Shown one piece after another: positions 1 through 12,567 of a stretch of DNA of 64,000 bases. Source of the DNA: Dacryopinax spathularia (taxonomy: Eukaryota; Basidiomycota; Dacrymycetes; Dacrymycetales; Dacrymycetaceae); the NCBI GenBank assembly GCA_037974965.1, contig JBBPFI010000001.1, forward strand, positions 1,240,001-1,304,000. The letters are read 5' to 3'. The notes under the pieces were generated by a model that saw only the letters and a list, made by a program, of their open reading frames with translations, ran no database searches and was not told the origin of the DNA. Position 1 is the stretch's first letter. The number at the start of each line of letters is the position of its first letter. The position numbers were made by a program, and so were the translations under genes.

Positions 1-1506
1 ATTGTGACCAGTAAGAATGCGAAAGCCCATGCTCCGCGGGACAGCTCAGCGGCTACAGAAGCAGAGCGTTGTCAGCCAGCATCCAGGTTGCACTGCTCGC
101 CTCCAAGTACCTGTTACGCCCTTCACGGTATGCGCCATTATCAAAGCTTCAATCACAATCCCCGAGTAGCAGACAGTCCAGAGAATCAGCTAGCCTGGCG
201 ACCAAGGTTGGCAGCCGCTGAGTTGGGGAGCGCTCCGCGTTCCCCACCCCCATCTTAGTATATATACCAGACAGCACTGACTTCTTCTGACATCCATTAA
301 GGTAGCGCGTGTACCTGTAGGGGAGAAATGACGAAGAGAAGACATGGTCCGGCGCGTAGTCGGTCTCTCGGACGGAGAGTTCAGGGGCCAGCATGCTTCT
401 GTTCCACCTCCACAAATGATTCCATTGTCTTCTTTCGCCCCGCTTGGAACTGTGGGAAGTACGACCTCATCTTGTTTGGGGAAGATGGAAAGCGAGGACT
501 GGCTTCGCCACGATATCACCCCGAAAATTTAGTCGACAGGTAACTCTTCGCGTGCCTCCTTCATTCGCAACCCCGCATTTCGCGAGCGTAAATTTGCATT
601 GACCCCAGTGCTTCCTTAACCCCGACAGTGTCATCTTCTGATTGCCGCCGTTCCACACTGCCAGCAAAAGATTTGTTTCGCAAGATCTCAACCTCGGTCA
701 TGGTCGGTCGAGCTCTTGACGCTCCCCACCTCGATAGCAAAGAGTTGAGAGCGATCGGGTGGTTGCGGACCATCTGCTCTTTCTGGAAGCGGCGATCACG
801 ACGTAATCCGGCTCCGCCTGCTCGGGATGTAAGCCTAAATAGGCGAACGAAGTCCCCGGAGGCTCCAGAAGATCGTATGCACCGTTCCCCATCTACTTCC
901 TCATTGCCGTTGGAACGCAAGCCGGCCCGCTAATTCAGGTCGCGATTCCCCAGGATGCAAAGCATGCGGGGTTTCATTCTGGCGTGGTGCGCATGATATG
1001 GCGTGAATTGGTGTGCATCAGGCGAGATAGCTGTGAAGGGGATACTCCAGCGATACCACCGGTCGCATACTACCGAATACCGCGGCCGGGGTAACATCGT
1101 CCCAGCCCTGACCCCCTTCTGTTCCAATTCATTTGCAATAAAGGTGCGCTTGCCTCAGTAGGGTTTGGGACTCAACCTTATGACGCTCTGTCTTTGTGGG
1201 GTATGGGGTTCTCCAAAGCATTCGGGGTTTGATCTGCCGATCCCTCGGAGCTCCCCGGGAAGATCAATCGCTTGTGTGTTCGAAACAGTAGTGGCGCAGA
1301 TTAGAAGCATATTGGTCAGATGTGGGGAAAAGCAAACGTCGAGTGCTTCTTGCGGGGAGGCTATCTTCGTCTTCAGCGGTAAGCGAGCTGCAGCTACACG
1401 CAAGCAATTCATGACGAAGCATCTTTGCGTGCCGGCAGCATAAGACAACCGCGCTGTAAGCTATCATAAATCAGATATACTGTAATGTCCTTGCAAAGTG
1501 TGTATG
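1..1506. other. Left-end stretch with no recognised gene
   Basis: I found no convincing coding region here on either strand. The open frames are short, overlap each other on both strands, carry no recognisable motif and do not link through plausible splice sites. A TATATATA run sits near 257-264 and could belong to a promoter, but nothing recognisable follows it. The right part adjoins the 3' end of the coiled-coil gene that ends at 1507 and probably includes its 3' UTR. A non-coding transcript or a fast-evolving small gene cannot be excluded. Confidence 0.5.
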
Positions 1507-4500
1507 TTACAGCCGCTGCCTCTGTCCAGTGCCTGCAGTGCGTGGCCCTCCTTCTTCAGCGAGGAGAACACCTCTGGGTCCACTTCTTGCGACACGGAGT
1601 ACGAAGACACCAAGCGTCCACATGAAAAGTAGTGTAAGCCAAGCGTCTCCAACCATCTTCGTAATTCGCTGGTCCGACACGGGAAAGGGATGGCGGACTT
1701 GCAGCTGGCGGTTCTCCTCGCGCATGTCGGGCGAGTCGGGATGGGAGGAGGGAAGAGGGTTGGTACGCGTTTCAAGGGTCGAGGCAGAAACGGTGCGAGT
1801 CCGCCTACCGTCTACCTGTGGCTGCTTTCGAGAACGGAAGAGCGCGTCCAGCCAAAGCAGGATAGCGAGGAACCAGTCAATCCACCCTGTTATACCTTTC
1901 CTCTCAGCATTCGTTCCTAGTTTGGCCGCGCGCTGTTCGACTGCTGTCAGGAGCAGGTCCATGGTCGAGGCCGCAGCGCGCGTGAGCGCCCCAGGACGGA
2001 CGAGTTTGCCAAAGTCCAGCGCGGTGGAGCTGCTTCTCCTATGCAACTCAGGTCCAGCCAATGCTGAATCCAAGTGCTCGAATATATCCAGCCTGTCAAC
2101 TTGGGGAGGCGTCATCGGCGTGCCTTCCCCGTCCCGTATTCGGGCAGAAAGGAGAGCGGCCTCGACTTCCGCCTCGCTCTCTGCGGTCGCGTCATACCCT
2201 TGCAAGGGAGTGAACCTCCAGGTACCGCGCTCTGGCCCAGCTCCTAGTGTACCAAGTACTGCAGCCCCACCCTGCACACGAGCGAGTTCGTCTCCCAAGC
2301 TGCTGGGCGTGCGGCGGATGCTGCTCTCTGCCACAGTGGGACAGCGTCGCATCCCTTCTTTGGCGGAAGGAGGTTTGATACGCTTGAGTTCTTCGTTTAA
2401 GCGCTTCCAGCCTTCTTCAAGCTGCTCGACTTCCGGCGTCATGCGAGTTGGGAAGAGAGTGGGTTCCGCAATGGCATCGTCTCTTCCATCGTGATGCAGC
2501 ATGGAATCTTTTCCGTACATGTGGGAGTACTCATCCTCATCCGAAGACGAGCGCGGGAAATGCCATAATGTAGGAGTCGAACGGTCACTGGCCGCGCGAG
2601 AAGTCGGGCCTTTCAGAGGTGGTAGAGGAGCTGTTAAGGGCCGCTCAATCACAGAGGATGGGCGTAGTGGCGCGGTGAATTTTGCAGATTGTGCGAGGGG
2701 TGCGGTGAGAGGTGTGTAATCGGATTTTGCGGTGAATGCTCGTGGAGAGGGAGGAAATATGAAGGCCGGTGGGAGAGCTTTACGGCGTCCTGATCGAATA
2801 TGAGGGATGACGGGCGAGGCAGGCTTGAATGGACTGGTTGGTTTGGGCACGCAGCGACGTGGGTTGGGCGAAGGTGATGCCGGTGGATAGTGAGGGTGGT
2901 ATGGCTGACGCAGAGGTAGTCGCACAGTAGGATCCTCTTCCATTCCAGGAGAGGCGAAATCGCTTGGCGCACTTGCGCTTCTCTCCCTTCCTGACCGGAT
3001 TTCGGGATTAAGAACCCCTGCCAGGCGAGCGGTGACACCGAGGCCGATAATCCCCCCTTCGTCATCATTTTCCCCACCCTCCGGTTCGGCAAAACCGTCA
3101 AGGTCGTCCAGTCCCTCAAACTCCTCACCACCTAGGCGACTCAATTCCTCCACAACGCTCCCAATACCAAGCTCCATGTCCCTCACCCCCCTTCGTGCGG
3201 TCCACAACCTTTCCTCCATTCCCTCCCTTTGAGCCAGGAGATCAGCGTTGGCCTGCTCGAGCTGCTTGATCTTCTGGAGAAGTTGCGAGATAAGCGGAAG
3301 TTCAGACGTCGTTAATGTACTCGCTGTTCGCTGGCGTTGCTGTGGTGCATCACTTGATGCAGAGGCCAACGCATCGTCCGTTGTTTGCTGCAAATCCGGA
3401 GTTGGTGCTCGACCAGATTCGCCCTGTTCAGACACGCGAGCAGGAGTCGACTCGACAGAATGATAGGAACTCGCAAGCGAACTAATTGACGGGTGGGTTT
3501 GCATCGTATGCTTGCGCACATTGAAGCGATCTTCCGTCTCCCTAGGCGTGCTGGGCTGCTGATCGTCTCCCAGCTCATTGTGCAACTCGGTCGGCGTGTC
3601 ATGATCGGAGTACTCGCTGGGTGCGGTCGAGAGCCCACTATCCCGCCAGGATAGGGGGACACGTCTTCCTAGCTTTCGCCGATCTTCGTCCTTGTCCGAC
3701 TCATCCGCATGGATCGCCTTTCTGGATATCTCCCTCCTGCGCACCTCTTCCATTTCGAGTTCCACCTCCCTCTCTCGTCTCATATCCTCTAACTCGCCCT
3801 TCAAGCCCTCCAACTCTCTCTCCAACTTTCTCAACCTCCTCCTGCCCTCGAGCTCCTGTTCTCGGGCTTCTTGTTCCAGCGTCTCCAGTTGCTGCTGAAG
3901 CGCGCTATTCTGCGAAGTGAGAAGATGAAAGGAAGGTGTCCTAGGGTGAGCGTTCGATTGAGTCCGCGTACGCGTCCGATTACGAGTATGTGGAGTATAG
4001 AAGAGGGAATGGGAGGGTGTACGATATGTTTCCGCCGGCGGTTGACTACTGGGCCCGGAGTCGGGCGGATGTGGTGTTTGGCCTCCATCTTCCTCCAGCT
4101 CTGCACCAAGTCCTGGGTCAGGGAGGCCAAACAGCTCCGCTCGGAAGCTTGTGTTATCCACGCTAGCATCTCTGGCCGACATGATGGAGCGGAGAGAACC
4201 GAGCGAGTCGATCGAGGACCCGGGCGAGGTATGCGTCGCTGCGCTTCGCTTGCCAATGTGGGTAGGGGAGACGGCTTGTGCTGACGAGAGGTGGGCGAGG
4301 GAGAGCAGACGTTTGTGCTTTCTTGTCAGGGATTCGTTCCGTTGGAGGAGTTCTTTACCGATGCTGGCTGCTAGGCCGAGTTCTGCAAGTATTCATGAGT
4401 ATATGCGCGGTATTTCACGGCAGAATGAGAGAGGAGGCAATGAAATGGTACGTACCGCGTTCTCTAGCTCGGATGACCCGCTCAGCACGAAGTAGCATAC

Positions 4501-4939
4501 GTTCGAGTTCTTGCCTCGTACGCGCAGAAAGGAGTTCCTCGGTCAATTCATCACCCACAGGCGGCGCATCTCTCGGCCTCTCCGCTCCATCGACCACCTC
4601 AGCTACTCCGGCTAGGACGGACTCACCAGCACATCGGCCGCTAGAGCCAGAAGAAGTGGTAGATAGCGCCGACAGAGCGGCGATCGAGTGTGAAGTCCCA
4701 AATGCCGACAGATCTATGCCCAGCATCCGAGCGGCTGCAGTCGCAGGCGAGCTCTGCAGATGCTGAGAGATCGAGCGGCTTCCGATCGCACTCTCACTCT
4801 TGAGCGAACTACTAGCAGGTAGTTGAGGGGTTGCGCTCGGTCCGAATGGATCTGAGCTCGATCCGATTGATGGCAGAGAGGGTAAGGGCGACAATGAGGC
4901 GATTGAGCTGATTGATGGGATGGTTGAGTGTGTAGCCAT
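1507..4939 (-). CDS. Coiled-coil protein with CC1-box/HAP1_N-like motif and hydrophobic C-terminal tail; candidate membrane-bound dynein adaptor
   Basis: Two exons (4939-4456 and 4382-1507) joined by a 73-base intron give 1119 residues. The ATG at 4939 opens the only long frame that crosses the junction correctly. Residues 1-130 are Ser/Ala-rich and look disordered. A coiled coil then begins, and at 162-177, across the splice junction, it reads ELGLAASIGKELLQRN. This fits the AAxxG CC1-box shared by BICD, Spindly, TRAK/Milton and HAP1, known in those families to bind the dynein light intermediate chain. More coiled coil lies at about 317-383 and 530-570. A long Pro/Ser-rich part follows, then two hydrophobic segments at about 995-1010 and 1075-1093, the last close to the C-terminus. 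The coil, motif and tail are seen directly. A role in tethering an organelle or the nuclear envelope to dynein is inference, and a structural membrane coiled-coil protein is the alternative. Confidence 0.75.
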
Positions 4940-6021
4940 GTTTTTGTCAGAAGAGGAGTGAGGAAGAGAGCGCCGAGAGGGAGGAGCCGGGCGAGGATAG
5001 GAGAGCATTTGTGTGTGTCGCAGAGATGTGTATAAAGGGAAGGGCGTGTCAAATTCGCCCCCAGAAGGGGCTCAACCGCCGACCAGTACCGGGTAAGTCG
5101 TCAGAGGTCGTCGAGCAGGGAAGAGATCACCGCAGGTAGGAGGACCAGATGTAGCAAAGGGTCGCTGTAGCAGTTCCGGGACAAGAGCAACAACCAAAAA
5201 TTCAGGAGATGGTGTCGTAAACAGCGGGGGTCGTCTCGTAAACGTCCCTCTGCGAATCGCAGGCCGACCCCTATGACACCGCGTCTAATGCAGAAGACAC
5301 GTGAAAACGCGTAGGCCAAACTTTATCTCCTTTCAAGACATGTGATTGTGGGCTGAACGAGGAGGCATGTACGCCCCAAGGCGTGTGATCGAGAGCCTGT
5401 CTGGGCGAACGTGCAGCGCTGGGCGGGCAGCTGTCGACTTGTTCGATGGTCGACCTATTTGGATGAAGAGAAACAAGGAATGTATGGAACCAGAGGGAAG
5501 TGCCTCCTCCGAACATGTGAAAACCCGTGCGGCGCTACCCCTTCTTTGGCTCGTGCTTCTGCCGCGGTTCCCGCGCTTTCGTTGCGGGGAATGTTTCGGT
5601 TCCGGCCAAGAAGGAGACCGGGCTAACTTCGGCTCCGTCTAGCCTGGCTTTCGAGGGTGAAGAAAAGTCATCTCCCGAGACCTCACATTCGATCACTTCG
5701 CGAGGGTCAGCTGCGTCTATCATGGTATGCTTCATCGGCGGGGTGCGACATGTATGCTCTAAATCTGGGCTCGGACGATCGGTCTCGATGTCTTGACATG
5801 TCTGCTGATCTTCTTGGCTTGCGCCCCTGAGAAGGATGCGCTGATACGAAAAGATTCGATCGCACGAGGGGATGTAGCTGTCCTCCGTGAAAGAGTATGT
5901 GCTCAATATAGCAACAAGACGCCATGCCTCTTTCTGCGACAGACACGGGTTGCCGCACCAAGATGAGATCCTGCTTTGCACGGCTACAGGCTGTACTTGG
6001 TCTTCTCTGGGCGACACCCAC
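4940..6021. promoter_or_regulatory. Divergent intergenic region between the coiled-coil gene and the ferric reductase
   Basis: About 1.1 kb separates the two start codons, so both promoters must lie here. I see a GATA-type site (TTATCT, 5323-5328) and a CACGTG E-box near 5298-5303. Fungal iron-responsive GATA repressors and CBF-like factors use sites of these kinds, but each is short enough to occur by chance. Open frames in this stretch show no family signature. Confidence 0.4.
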
Positions 6022-8200
6022 ATGCATACATCAGCTACACCCTCACATTACGCACACCCATCTCAAACTGCTGCATCCAAGAACATAAAACACAACAACG
6101 GAAACTACACCGCGCCACGTGAACTTTGGATCCTCGTTGGCTCTCTCCTTGCTCTTCCAATAGTACACCATCTGCTTAGGCTCCTCGTTGCTTCCCTCCG
6201 CCGCCGACGCAGGCGACAGGCTGCTCTGCGTCCGTCACACAGAGAGAAACCGATACAACAACCCGAAGAGACTCTTGCGGCCGCATATGGCTCTGCTTTG
6301 GATCGTGGTTGTGCGACTCTAGCATCAGCCTTCGACCTCCTCCTCGGCACAAGTGTCCCCGTCAGCTTCGACCGCTGTCGTCGCATTTTCACTGCGGAGC
6401 TCTTCTTCTCTGCGGTTTGGCTGATCGGTTGCTTGACATGGACATTCGCGCGTGAGCACATTTACTTTAATCAGAATGCTCACTGATGACTTCTCAGGGG
6501 CCGGATCTTCATACTCGAATCGGAGCGGGATTGTTGCCGTCTCACAGGCTATTCTTGTGGTGGGGTTGGCGGGGAAGAACAATGTCATCTCATGTGGGAT
6601 ACATAGAGAACAAATCGCAGAATAGATGCTGACAATATGCAGTTCTGACAGGCATTGGTCCAGAGAAGGCAAGTCCAATTGTCTCTGGAGATGTTTTCGG
6701 TTGAGCTGAGTTGAAAGCAGCTGAACACCCTTCATCGAGCCGCCGGCCGCACCTTACTTCTATGTATGACCCGTCCTACTCGGACTGGCATGTACCGCAA
6801 ACTAAATTTCGTGCAGTGCTAGCGATCCACTCCTTCGCCTGGATCCACCTCGGACTTCGGGGGAGCAATAGCATTCACCACCCTCGCATCATATGGGGTG
6901 TGGTCTCATTCATTGCTCTCGTCCTACTCACTCTGCTCTCGGTAAGATGGCTCAGGAACAAGGCGTACGAGGTGTTTCTGGCGTGTCATCTGGTTCTAGT
7001 CTTGTGCGTTGAACTTATGGATGCGGAAAGTCAGCTGATTTGAGCAGTGTCTTCCTTTTAGGAGCGATACTTCACGCGCCGGGCTACGGCTACTGGGTAT
7101 ATCCTGCCTTTGGCCTTTGGGGACTCGATCGCTTGCTCCGCCTCGCCCGGATAATCTGGTACAACACCCTTTGGCGGTCAATGCTCCCTCGAACGGGCAA
7201 TCCAGGCACAAGAGCAACGCTGTCGGCGATGGATGGATGCACTGTCAAAATCTCGCTCAACCGCAGGATGACCTGGAAGCCAGGACAATATGCATACCTG
7301 TCATTCCATGGCATCGGATTTCCAGGCGAAAGTCATCCGTTCACCATCGCGTCTGCCCCTTTTCGTCCGCACGATCATCCCGGCAAGACGAAATCGAACG
7401 AGCTGCTCTTTCTACTCCGCGTCCGCGACGGCATCACTCGACGCCTATTGGCCCATGCCATGCGCTCCGGCGGCACTCGTGAGCTCACGGCCCTCGTCGG
7501 CGGACCCTACGGCTGTCCGCCAGACCTGACGCAATACGCGACCTGCCTTCTCATATGCGGAGGGACCGGCATCTCCTACGGCTTGGCTCAACTGGAGGGA
7601 TTGGTACGCAACTTCCTGCCCAGCCACTCGGTCGCCCGTCGAGTATGCTTGCTTTGGGTCGTGAAACGCTCTCAAGACGTCGAATGGATCCAAGACAAGC
7701 TGGTACCATTACTAGACACCGCAGGACCGAGCCTTGAGGTGGACGTACGCGTATTTGTCACGAGGCCTTCGACCTCCTCTTCGCCCCCGGTCTTGCCGGA
7801 ACTTCGAGATCTGGAAGCACCCAGCTTGACGGAGATATCGCGGCCTGCCTCGCTCTTATCGACCGCAGCACCAACTCTGAACGTTCCCTCATCGATAGCA
7901 AGCGGAAGCACAGCAACACTCGTATCGTCAGCGCAGCCCTTGACTATCCTACCGCATCATCAGCATCTGCTGCACCCGCGAGCGCAGTTCCACTCCGGTC
8001 GGCCAGATATCCACACGTTCCTCAACGATGAACTGGTCGCCGCACGGTTAAGGGGAGAACATGTCGTATCTGTCGATGTTTGCGGCCCAGCGGGCTTGGC
8101 CCGTGATGTACGACACGCTGTGCGAGAAGTATCCAGCTTGGGAAAGGTGTGGAAAGACGGCGTAAGCGTAGAGCTGCACGTTGAGCTGTTTGGATGGTGA
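6022..8200 (+). CDS. Ferric reductase (FRE family) transmembrane protein
   Basis: Six exons (6022-6451, 6498-6593, 6643-6668, 6721-6763, 6817-7003, 7048-8200) close in frame to 644 residues. The product should move electrons from NADPH through FAD and two haems across the membrane to reduce extracellular Fe(III) or Cu(II) before uptake. An N-terminal membrane segment (VGSLLALPIVHHLLRLLV) precedes the ferric-reductase-like membrane domain. Haem-ligand histidines lie in LHRAAGR and IHSFAWIH at family spacing. The FAD-binding motif HPFTIAS is near residue 357, the nucleotide motif GGTGISYG near 432, then CGPAG, and the chain ends FGW as in relatives. The third intron appears to use a GC donor. 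The small exons (26 and 43 bases) are supported by the family run EKLNTLHR across their joins. Substrate choice and location (plasma membrane or vacuole) are not visible. Confidence 0.93.
6669..6720 (+). other. GC-AG intron in the ferric reductase gene
   Basis: The intron starts GCAAGT and ends GAAAGCAG. Splicing here joins GIGPEK to LNTLHR, the expected ferric-reductase sequence. No GT donor nearby keeps that sequence in frame. An acceptor three bases upstream (AG at 6716-6717) would add a single Gln, so the exact 3' end is uncertain. Confidence 0.7.
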
Positions 8201-8376
8201 TGGATGAAGTAATCCAAGCCACACGATGGAAGGTCACGCATTCTTGTCCATGTGCATACATATAACACCATATAGTAATGACACTATCAGCATTCACTTG
8301 TGATCGCAAATCAGCTGTAAGATGTAATGATAGTAATTGCCCAGAGTTAAATACAATGCTATGATAAGAAAACAAG

Positions 8377-11300
8377 CTATCGGACCTCTAAACTAACCGC
8401 AATACCCATGGCAGCCAACTCGGCGCAAAGATACCTGAACACATACGGTACAGCAACAACATCCATATCGCCGCCTCCCCCCTTGCCGGACAGGACGTTC
8501 GCCTTTGGTAATGCGAATGTCAGGTCAGCTGTATGGCTGTGCCCGTTCGGCTGCTGAGCCTGTTGTTGCTTCTTCGCTTCCAGAGCTTGTCTTTCCAGCT
8601 TCTCCTTCTCTTCCTCCCGACCTCGACAAATACGGCAGTATTCTCCCGTTGGTCCACTGGCTTTGCGCGTAGCAAATCCTCTACCAGCCATAATGGTCTC
8701 GCCTAATGCAATGTCGTCGTATCCGAGAGAAATGAGACTGCCGCAAGTCCGGCATACCCAAGCTGTCGAATAATCGGAGCAGTTCATGAGCCGATCTTGC
8801 AGGAGGAATGATGTTCCATGGGCAATAAGGGCATCACGCTCCATCTCTCCAAAACGGATACCGCCGGCACGCTTGCGACCCTTAACGGGTTGGCGCGTTA
8901 CCGGATCCACAGGGCCGGTCGTGCGGACCTGGAACTTGTCGTCCACCATGTGTCGTAAGCGCTGATAGTAAACCACGCCAAGGTAAATATCGGCAGCGAA
9001 TTCCTGGCCGGTGATGCCAGAGTACATGGGCTCGTTTCCGTAGTAGTTGTACCCAGCTGCGCGTAACTGATGTCCGAAGAAGTCGACTGCCGTGTCCTCC
9101 TCCGAGAATTTGAATGGGGTGGCATCCTGAGCGAGTCCATGCAAGGCGCCAGCCTTGCCCGCCATACTCTCAACAAACATGCCGATCGTCATGCGAGATG
9201 GGAAGGCATGTGGGTTGATGATGACATCGGGTTGCATCCCGCTCTCGCTGAAGGGCATATCGACGGCAGGCCACTTCTGGGAGCAGACGCCTTTTTGCCC
9301 ATGTCGAGAGGAGAACTTGTCGCCGATAACAGGAGAGCGCGGTATACGCAGCGTGACTTGCATTTTCTGCGCTTCGCTGTCTCCAGCATCGCCACCCAGC
9401 AAACGGACAGTCTCGACATAGGCCGTCTCGATCCCCTTGTACTTCTCGAAGACGGTGCGACCAGTCGTATCATCGATATACGCGGCCATCGGATCTCCTT
9501 CGCGCAATCGCGTACCCACGAAGGGTAAGCCATCCCAGTCAACGAAGTTCCGTCGCTCGTCCTTTTCTCGAATATCAGTACCGATACCAAAGTGGATAGT
9601 CGGTGCCGATGCCCGTTTGACCGCGCCTTTCACTTCCGAGAGGTCGAGCACATGCGTTTTGTAGATCGTGCCGTACCCGAAGCCGCGCTCGTGAGCGGAC
9701 TTGTTGAGAATCATTGCATCTTCCATGTCGTAACCGGTGTAGGAGATGACAGCAACCACAGCGTTGGTTCCATTCGGGAAGTGGTCCATGCCATAGGTGT
9801 TGTGCAGCTCTGGACGAACGATAGGCGACTGGCCTGTTTGTAACCGGTAAAGTTTATTGTCGGTTCGATGTTGTAGGGCAGTTGATGGTGTTCCCATTGA
9901 TTGTTTACCCATCTATCAAGGCATGAGTGCTAGGTTCAGCGAACACAGAAGTTAAACTCACCTGGCACTGGTAAATGTTACGCGGGCTCTGGTTGAAGTT
10001 GGAGAAAGGTGTGAGATTGGCAAGAATTGACAGGAAGTTGGTTGGTGACAGCTCAACATGCGTCGAGACCCCCTTGATGATCTCTGAGGGCTCGATGGCA
10101 ACATCCATATAGACCTGCTCGAAGGAGCCGATATGGTCTATACGGTCATTCGGCAGATATTTGACTGGTCGCATCATCCGTGCTTTCTGAGAAAACAGGT
10201 ACAGGCCAGGGTATTGCCCACCTTTCGATTCCGGCACCAGGCCGATCTCGAGATCTAGAGGTATCTTGTGCTTCTCCTCTGTCTTCCATAGCCGGAGTGC
10301 TGCTGCCAGCTGGACGGCTAACGAAGGGTTGGCCCAGCCAATTACGCATCCATCAAGCTGCACACACACGTTTTGCCGACCGTCGACGGTTGAAGTGGCG
10401 AAAGCTTCTGTCATGCCAAGAGAGGCGAGGAGAGCGGGAATATGGGAGACTGATGGGGTAGAAGTAACGATGAGACATGATCGTGACAGGTGGTTGAGCA
10501 GACCGCAAGGAGCTCCATCCGGTGTGTGCACAGGGCATATAAAGCCCCATGCTTCTGGTAGTAGCTTTCGGACAGTTGTGGTCTTCAGCTCGGCGAAGAA
10601 GGCACCACGATGCACGCAGCGGAAATGGCTGATGTACCGGTACCAGTTCAGCTTTTCAGCGACGACGGTGAAGCCGGCTGCTTGTTGCAGATCAAGACCA
10701 GTGGGAGAGATGAGGTTGCCGGTGGCGAGGAAGTTTGCCATCTTTGCGCCGACGTCGAAGTTGACCTTCTTAAACAACCGACCGAGGTACTTTTTGTTGT
10801 GGAAATCGATCGGGACACCTTGTCGCTGGTCGAGAAGGACCAGACCTCGGATCGAATTCAGAGCATCTTCGAGGCGCTCCTTTATGGCCATCGCGTAGAG
10901 CGAGCCAGGAAGGAGGATCTCCTGATTTTGAGGAGAATCCGGGTTATCGGCGCATGACGCGCCTGAAACGAGGGAGTACAGCTTCCGCAGCATGAAGAGT
11001 AGCATGCGGAATTTGTCTCTAGGTTCGGGCAGGTGCACCAAAATGACCTTGTTAATGAGCCACGCGCCGACTTGCTCATTGTCCCAGTCATCAGGCAGAT
11101 TGAGCACAACGCGGAATTTGTCTCCAAGGTACCGAAGACAGTGTTTCGCAGTCGGAAGAGAGTAGTTCTTGAAGCTCCGTAGCAGAAGCTCTACCCGGTC
11201 GAGCAAGAACGTATTCTCATAATCCCGCATAACAATTCCTTCGAAGATCTCCTTATCGCTAGGACCGATGAGAGCTTTGAGGATGAGCATAATCGGGATG

Positions 11301-12226
11301 GTGTATTCTTGCTTCCGCCAGCTGAAGCGCATCATAGCTGTTCCGTTGACGAGGTAGTGCAACGAGTTGGTGACGCTGGTTTGATCGGGTCGAACACAGC
11401 GGATCGTCACTGCGTATTGGGTATAACTGCCTCCTCGGTTGGTATATGATGGTCGGATGAGTGACATGACGTGGTTCCTTCGGGGTAAGATGAGATATCG
11501 GATCAGACGTTCGTTGCCGTTGATGATGAAGTAGCCGCCGAACTCCTCTGCTTCTTCGTGGTGAGCAACGAGCTCGGCGGAGGACATGCCTTTCAGGTTA
11601 CATCGGTCGGACTGGAGGATGGGTCAACACGGATACCCACAGCACAGATGATCGACGTACTCGGACCATGATAGGCAACAAACCACAATCCCGGGTATCG
11701 TCAACCTCCGGACCACCATCCACTGACCAAGCCAACTTGATCGACATCCGCCCTCTGTAGGAGGTAAGGCGCTCTCGAGCCTGCAAGATATAAGCAAGAA
11801 AGCTAGGCGAGGACGAGGCTCCTTACCTCGAAGGGGAATACCCGTCGCTCTTTCGATACTCGATCGCGGTCTGGGACCATAGGTCTACCAACAGTAACCT
11901 CCTTTATTCGAACTGCTCAATCATCAGAAACGTTCACCCGCAACCGGCTTGCAAGACGCACTGGCTAGCCTGGCGCCGCTCGCCGGTTCCCCATCCACGT
12001 TGCTCTCGAAGATGACCTTCTCGCCTATGTCCTCTATCCCCAGCTTCAACAACCCCTTTGTCTCCCCAGGTCCAGAAGCATCGAACAGGGCATTGAAGCT
12101 CTGGATGTGGGGTGCAACGAGCTCCTGCAAGATCGGGACAGAAGTGCCCTCTGATGGCGGGTTACGAAAGAGCTCGGTCCGCTTGACGGTATCGAAACCC
12201 GGGGGAATGGGCGCTGGGGGAGGCAT
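8377..12226 (-). CDS. RPA135: RNA polymerase I second-largest subunit (A135/RPA2)
   Basis: Five exons (12226-11962, 11912-11827, 11780-11661, 11611-9962, 9912-8377) give 1218 residues, close to the roughly 1200 usual for the family. The subunit forms one half of the active-site cleft of nucleolar Pol I, which makes the large rRNA precursor. The N-terminus carries the pattern LVAPHIQSFNALF then VTVGRPMVPDRDR and RERLTSYRGRMSIKLAW. EEFGGYFIINGNERLIR and GYDMEDAMILNKSAHERGFG are core beta-subunit motifs. The C-terminal zinc site is CRTC followed by CRIC, and the end PYVFRYLCAELAAMGI is family-typical. MGKQSMGTP, YRLQTGQSP and ALIGPSD point to Pol I rather than Pol II or III. The start ATG at 12226 is the first in frame. 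It is divergent from the RNA cyclase gene with 341 bases between. Confidence 0.97.
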
Positions 12227-12567
12227 ACTGGCCCTTCCAGGTGTGCAGAGATCTGCAGCGGTATATAGGAAGTGGGCGGTTCTGCCTGCAAAAGTAGCAG
12301 ACGATGTAAGGGTCGAAATTTTGGTTCCGACACGTGATTTAGGGAAGCACCAAATTTAGGCGCCCTAACAACGGGCGCTTCTCGGTCCTCAGTCCGCGCC
12401 AACCATGTCTGACTGCAGGTGACTCTGACCTACTACTGCCCGAGCGCATATATATCTGCATAATTCGGCCTCGGGAAGCTCCTCGCTCTATCGTTCTCAT
12501 TGTGCGCTGCGTTCTGCTCGACGTTCGTCATACCATGACAGCAAAAACATCTTGCAGGTATAGAACG
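12227..12567. promoter_or_regulatory. Shared divergent promoter of RPA135 and the RNA cyclase gene
   Basis: The 341 bases between two outward-facing start codons must hold both promoters and 5' UTRs. A TATATAT run lies at about 12449-12455. I recognise no specific ribosome-biogenesis element. Confidence 0.6.

Noticed and set aside
1529-2494. A 321-codon open frame on the plus strand
   Set aside because: It is the antisense shadow of the coiled-coil gene, which reads continuously through it, has splice support and a recognisable motif. The plus frame has none.
8377-12226. Assignment of the polymerase gene to Pol II or Pol III
   Set aside because: MGKQSMGTP, YRLQTGQSP and ALIGPSD are Pol I forms of these motifs, and the N-terminal pattern fits A135.
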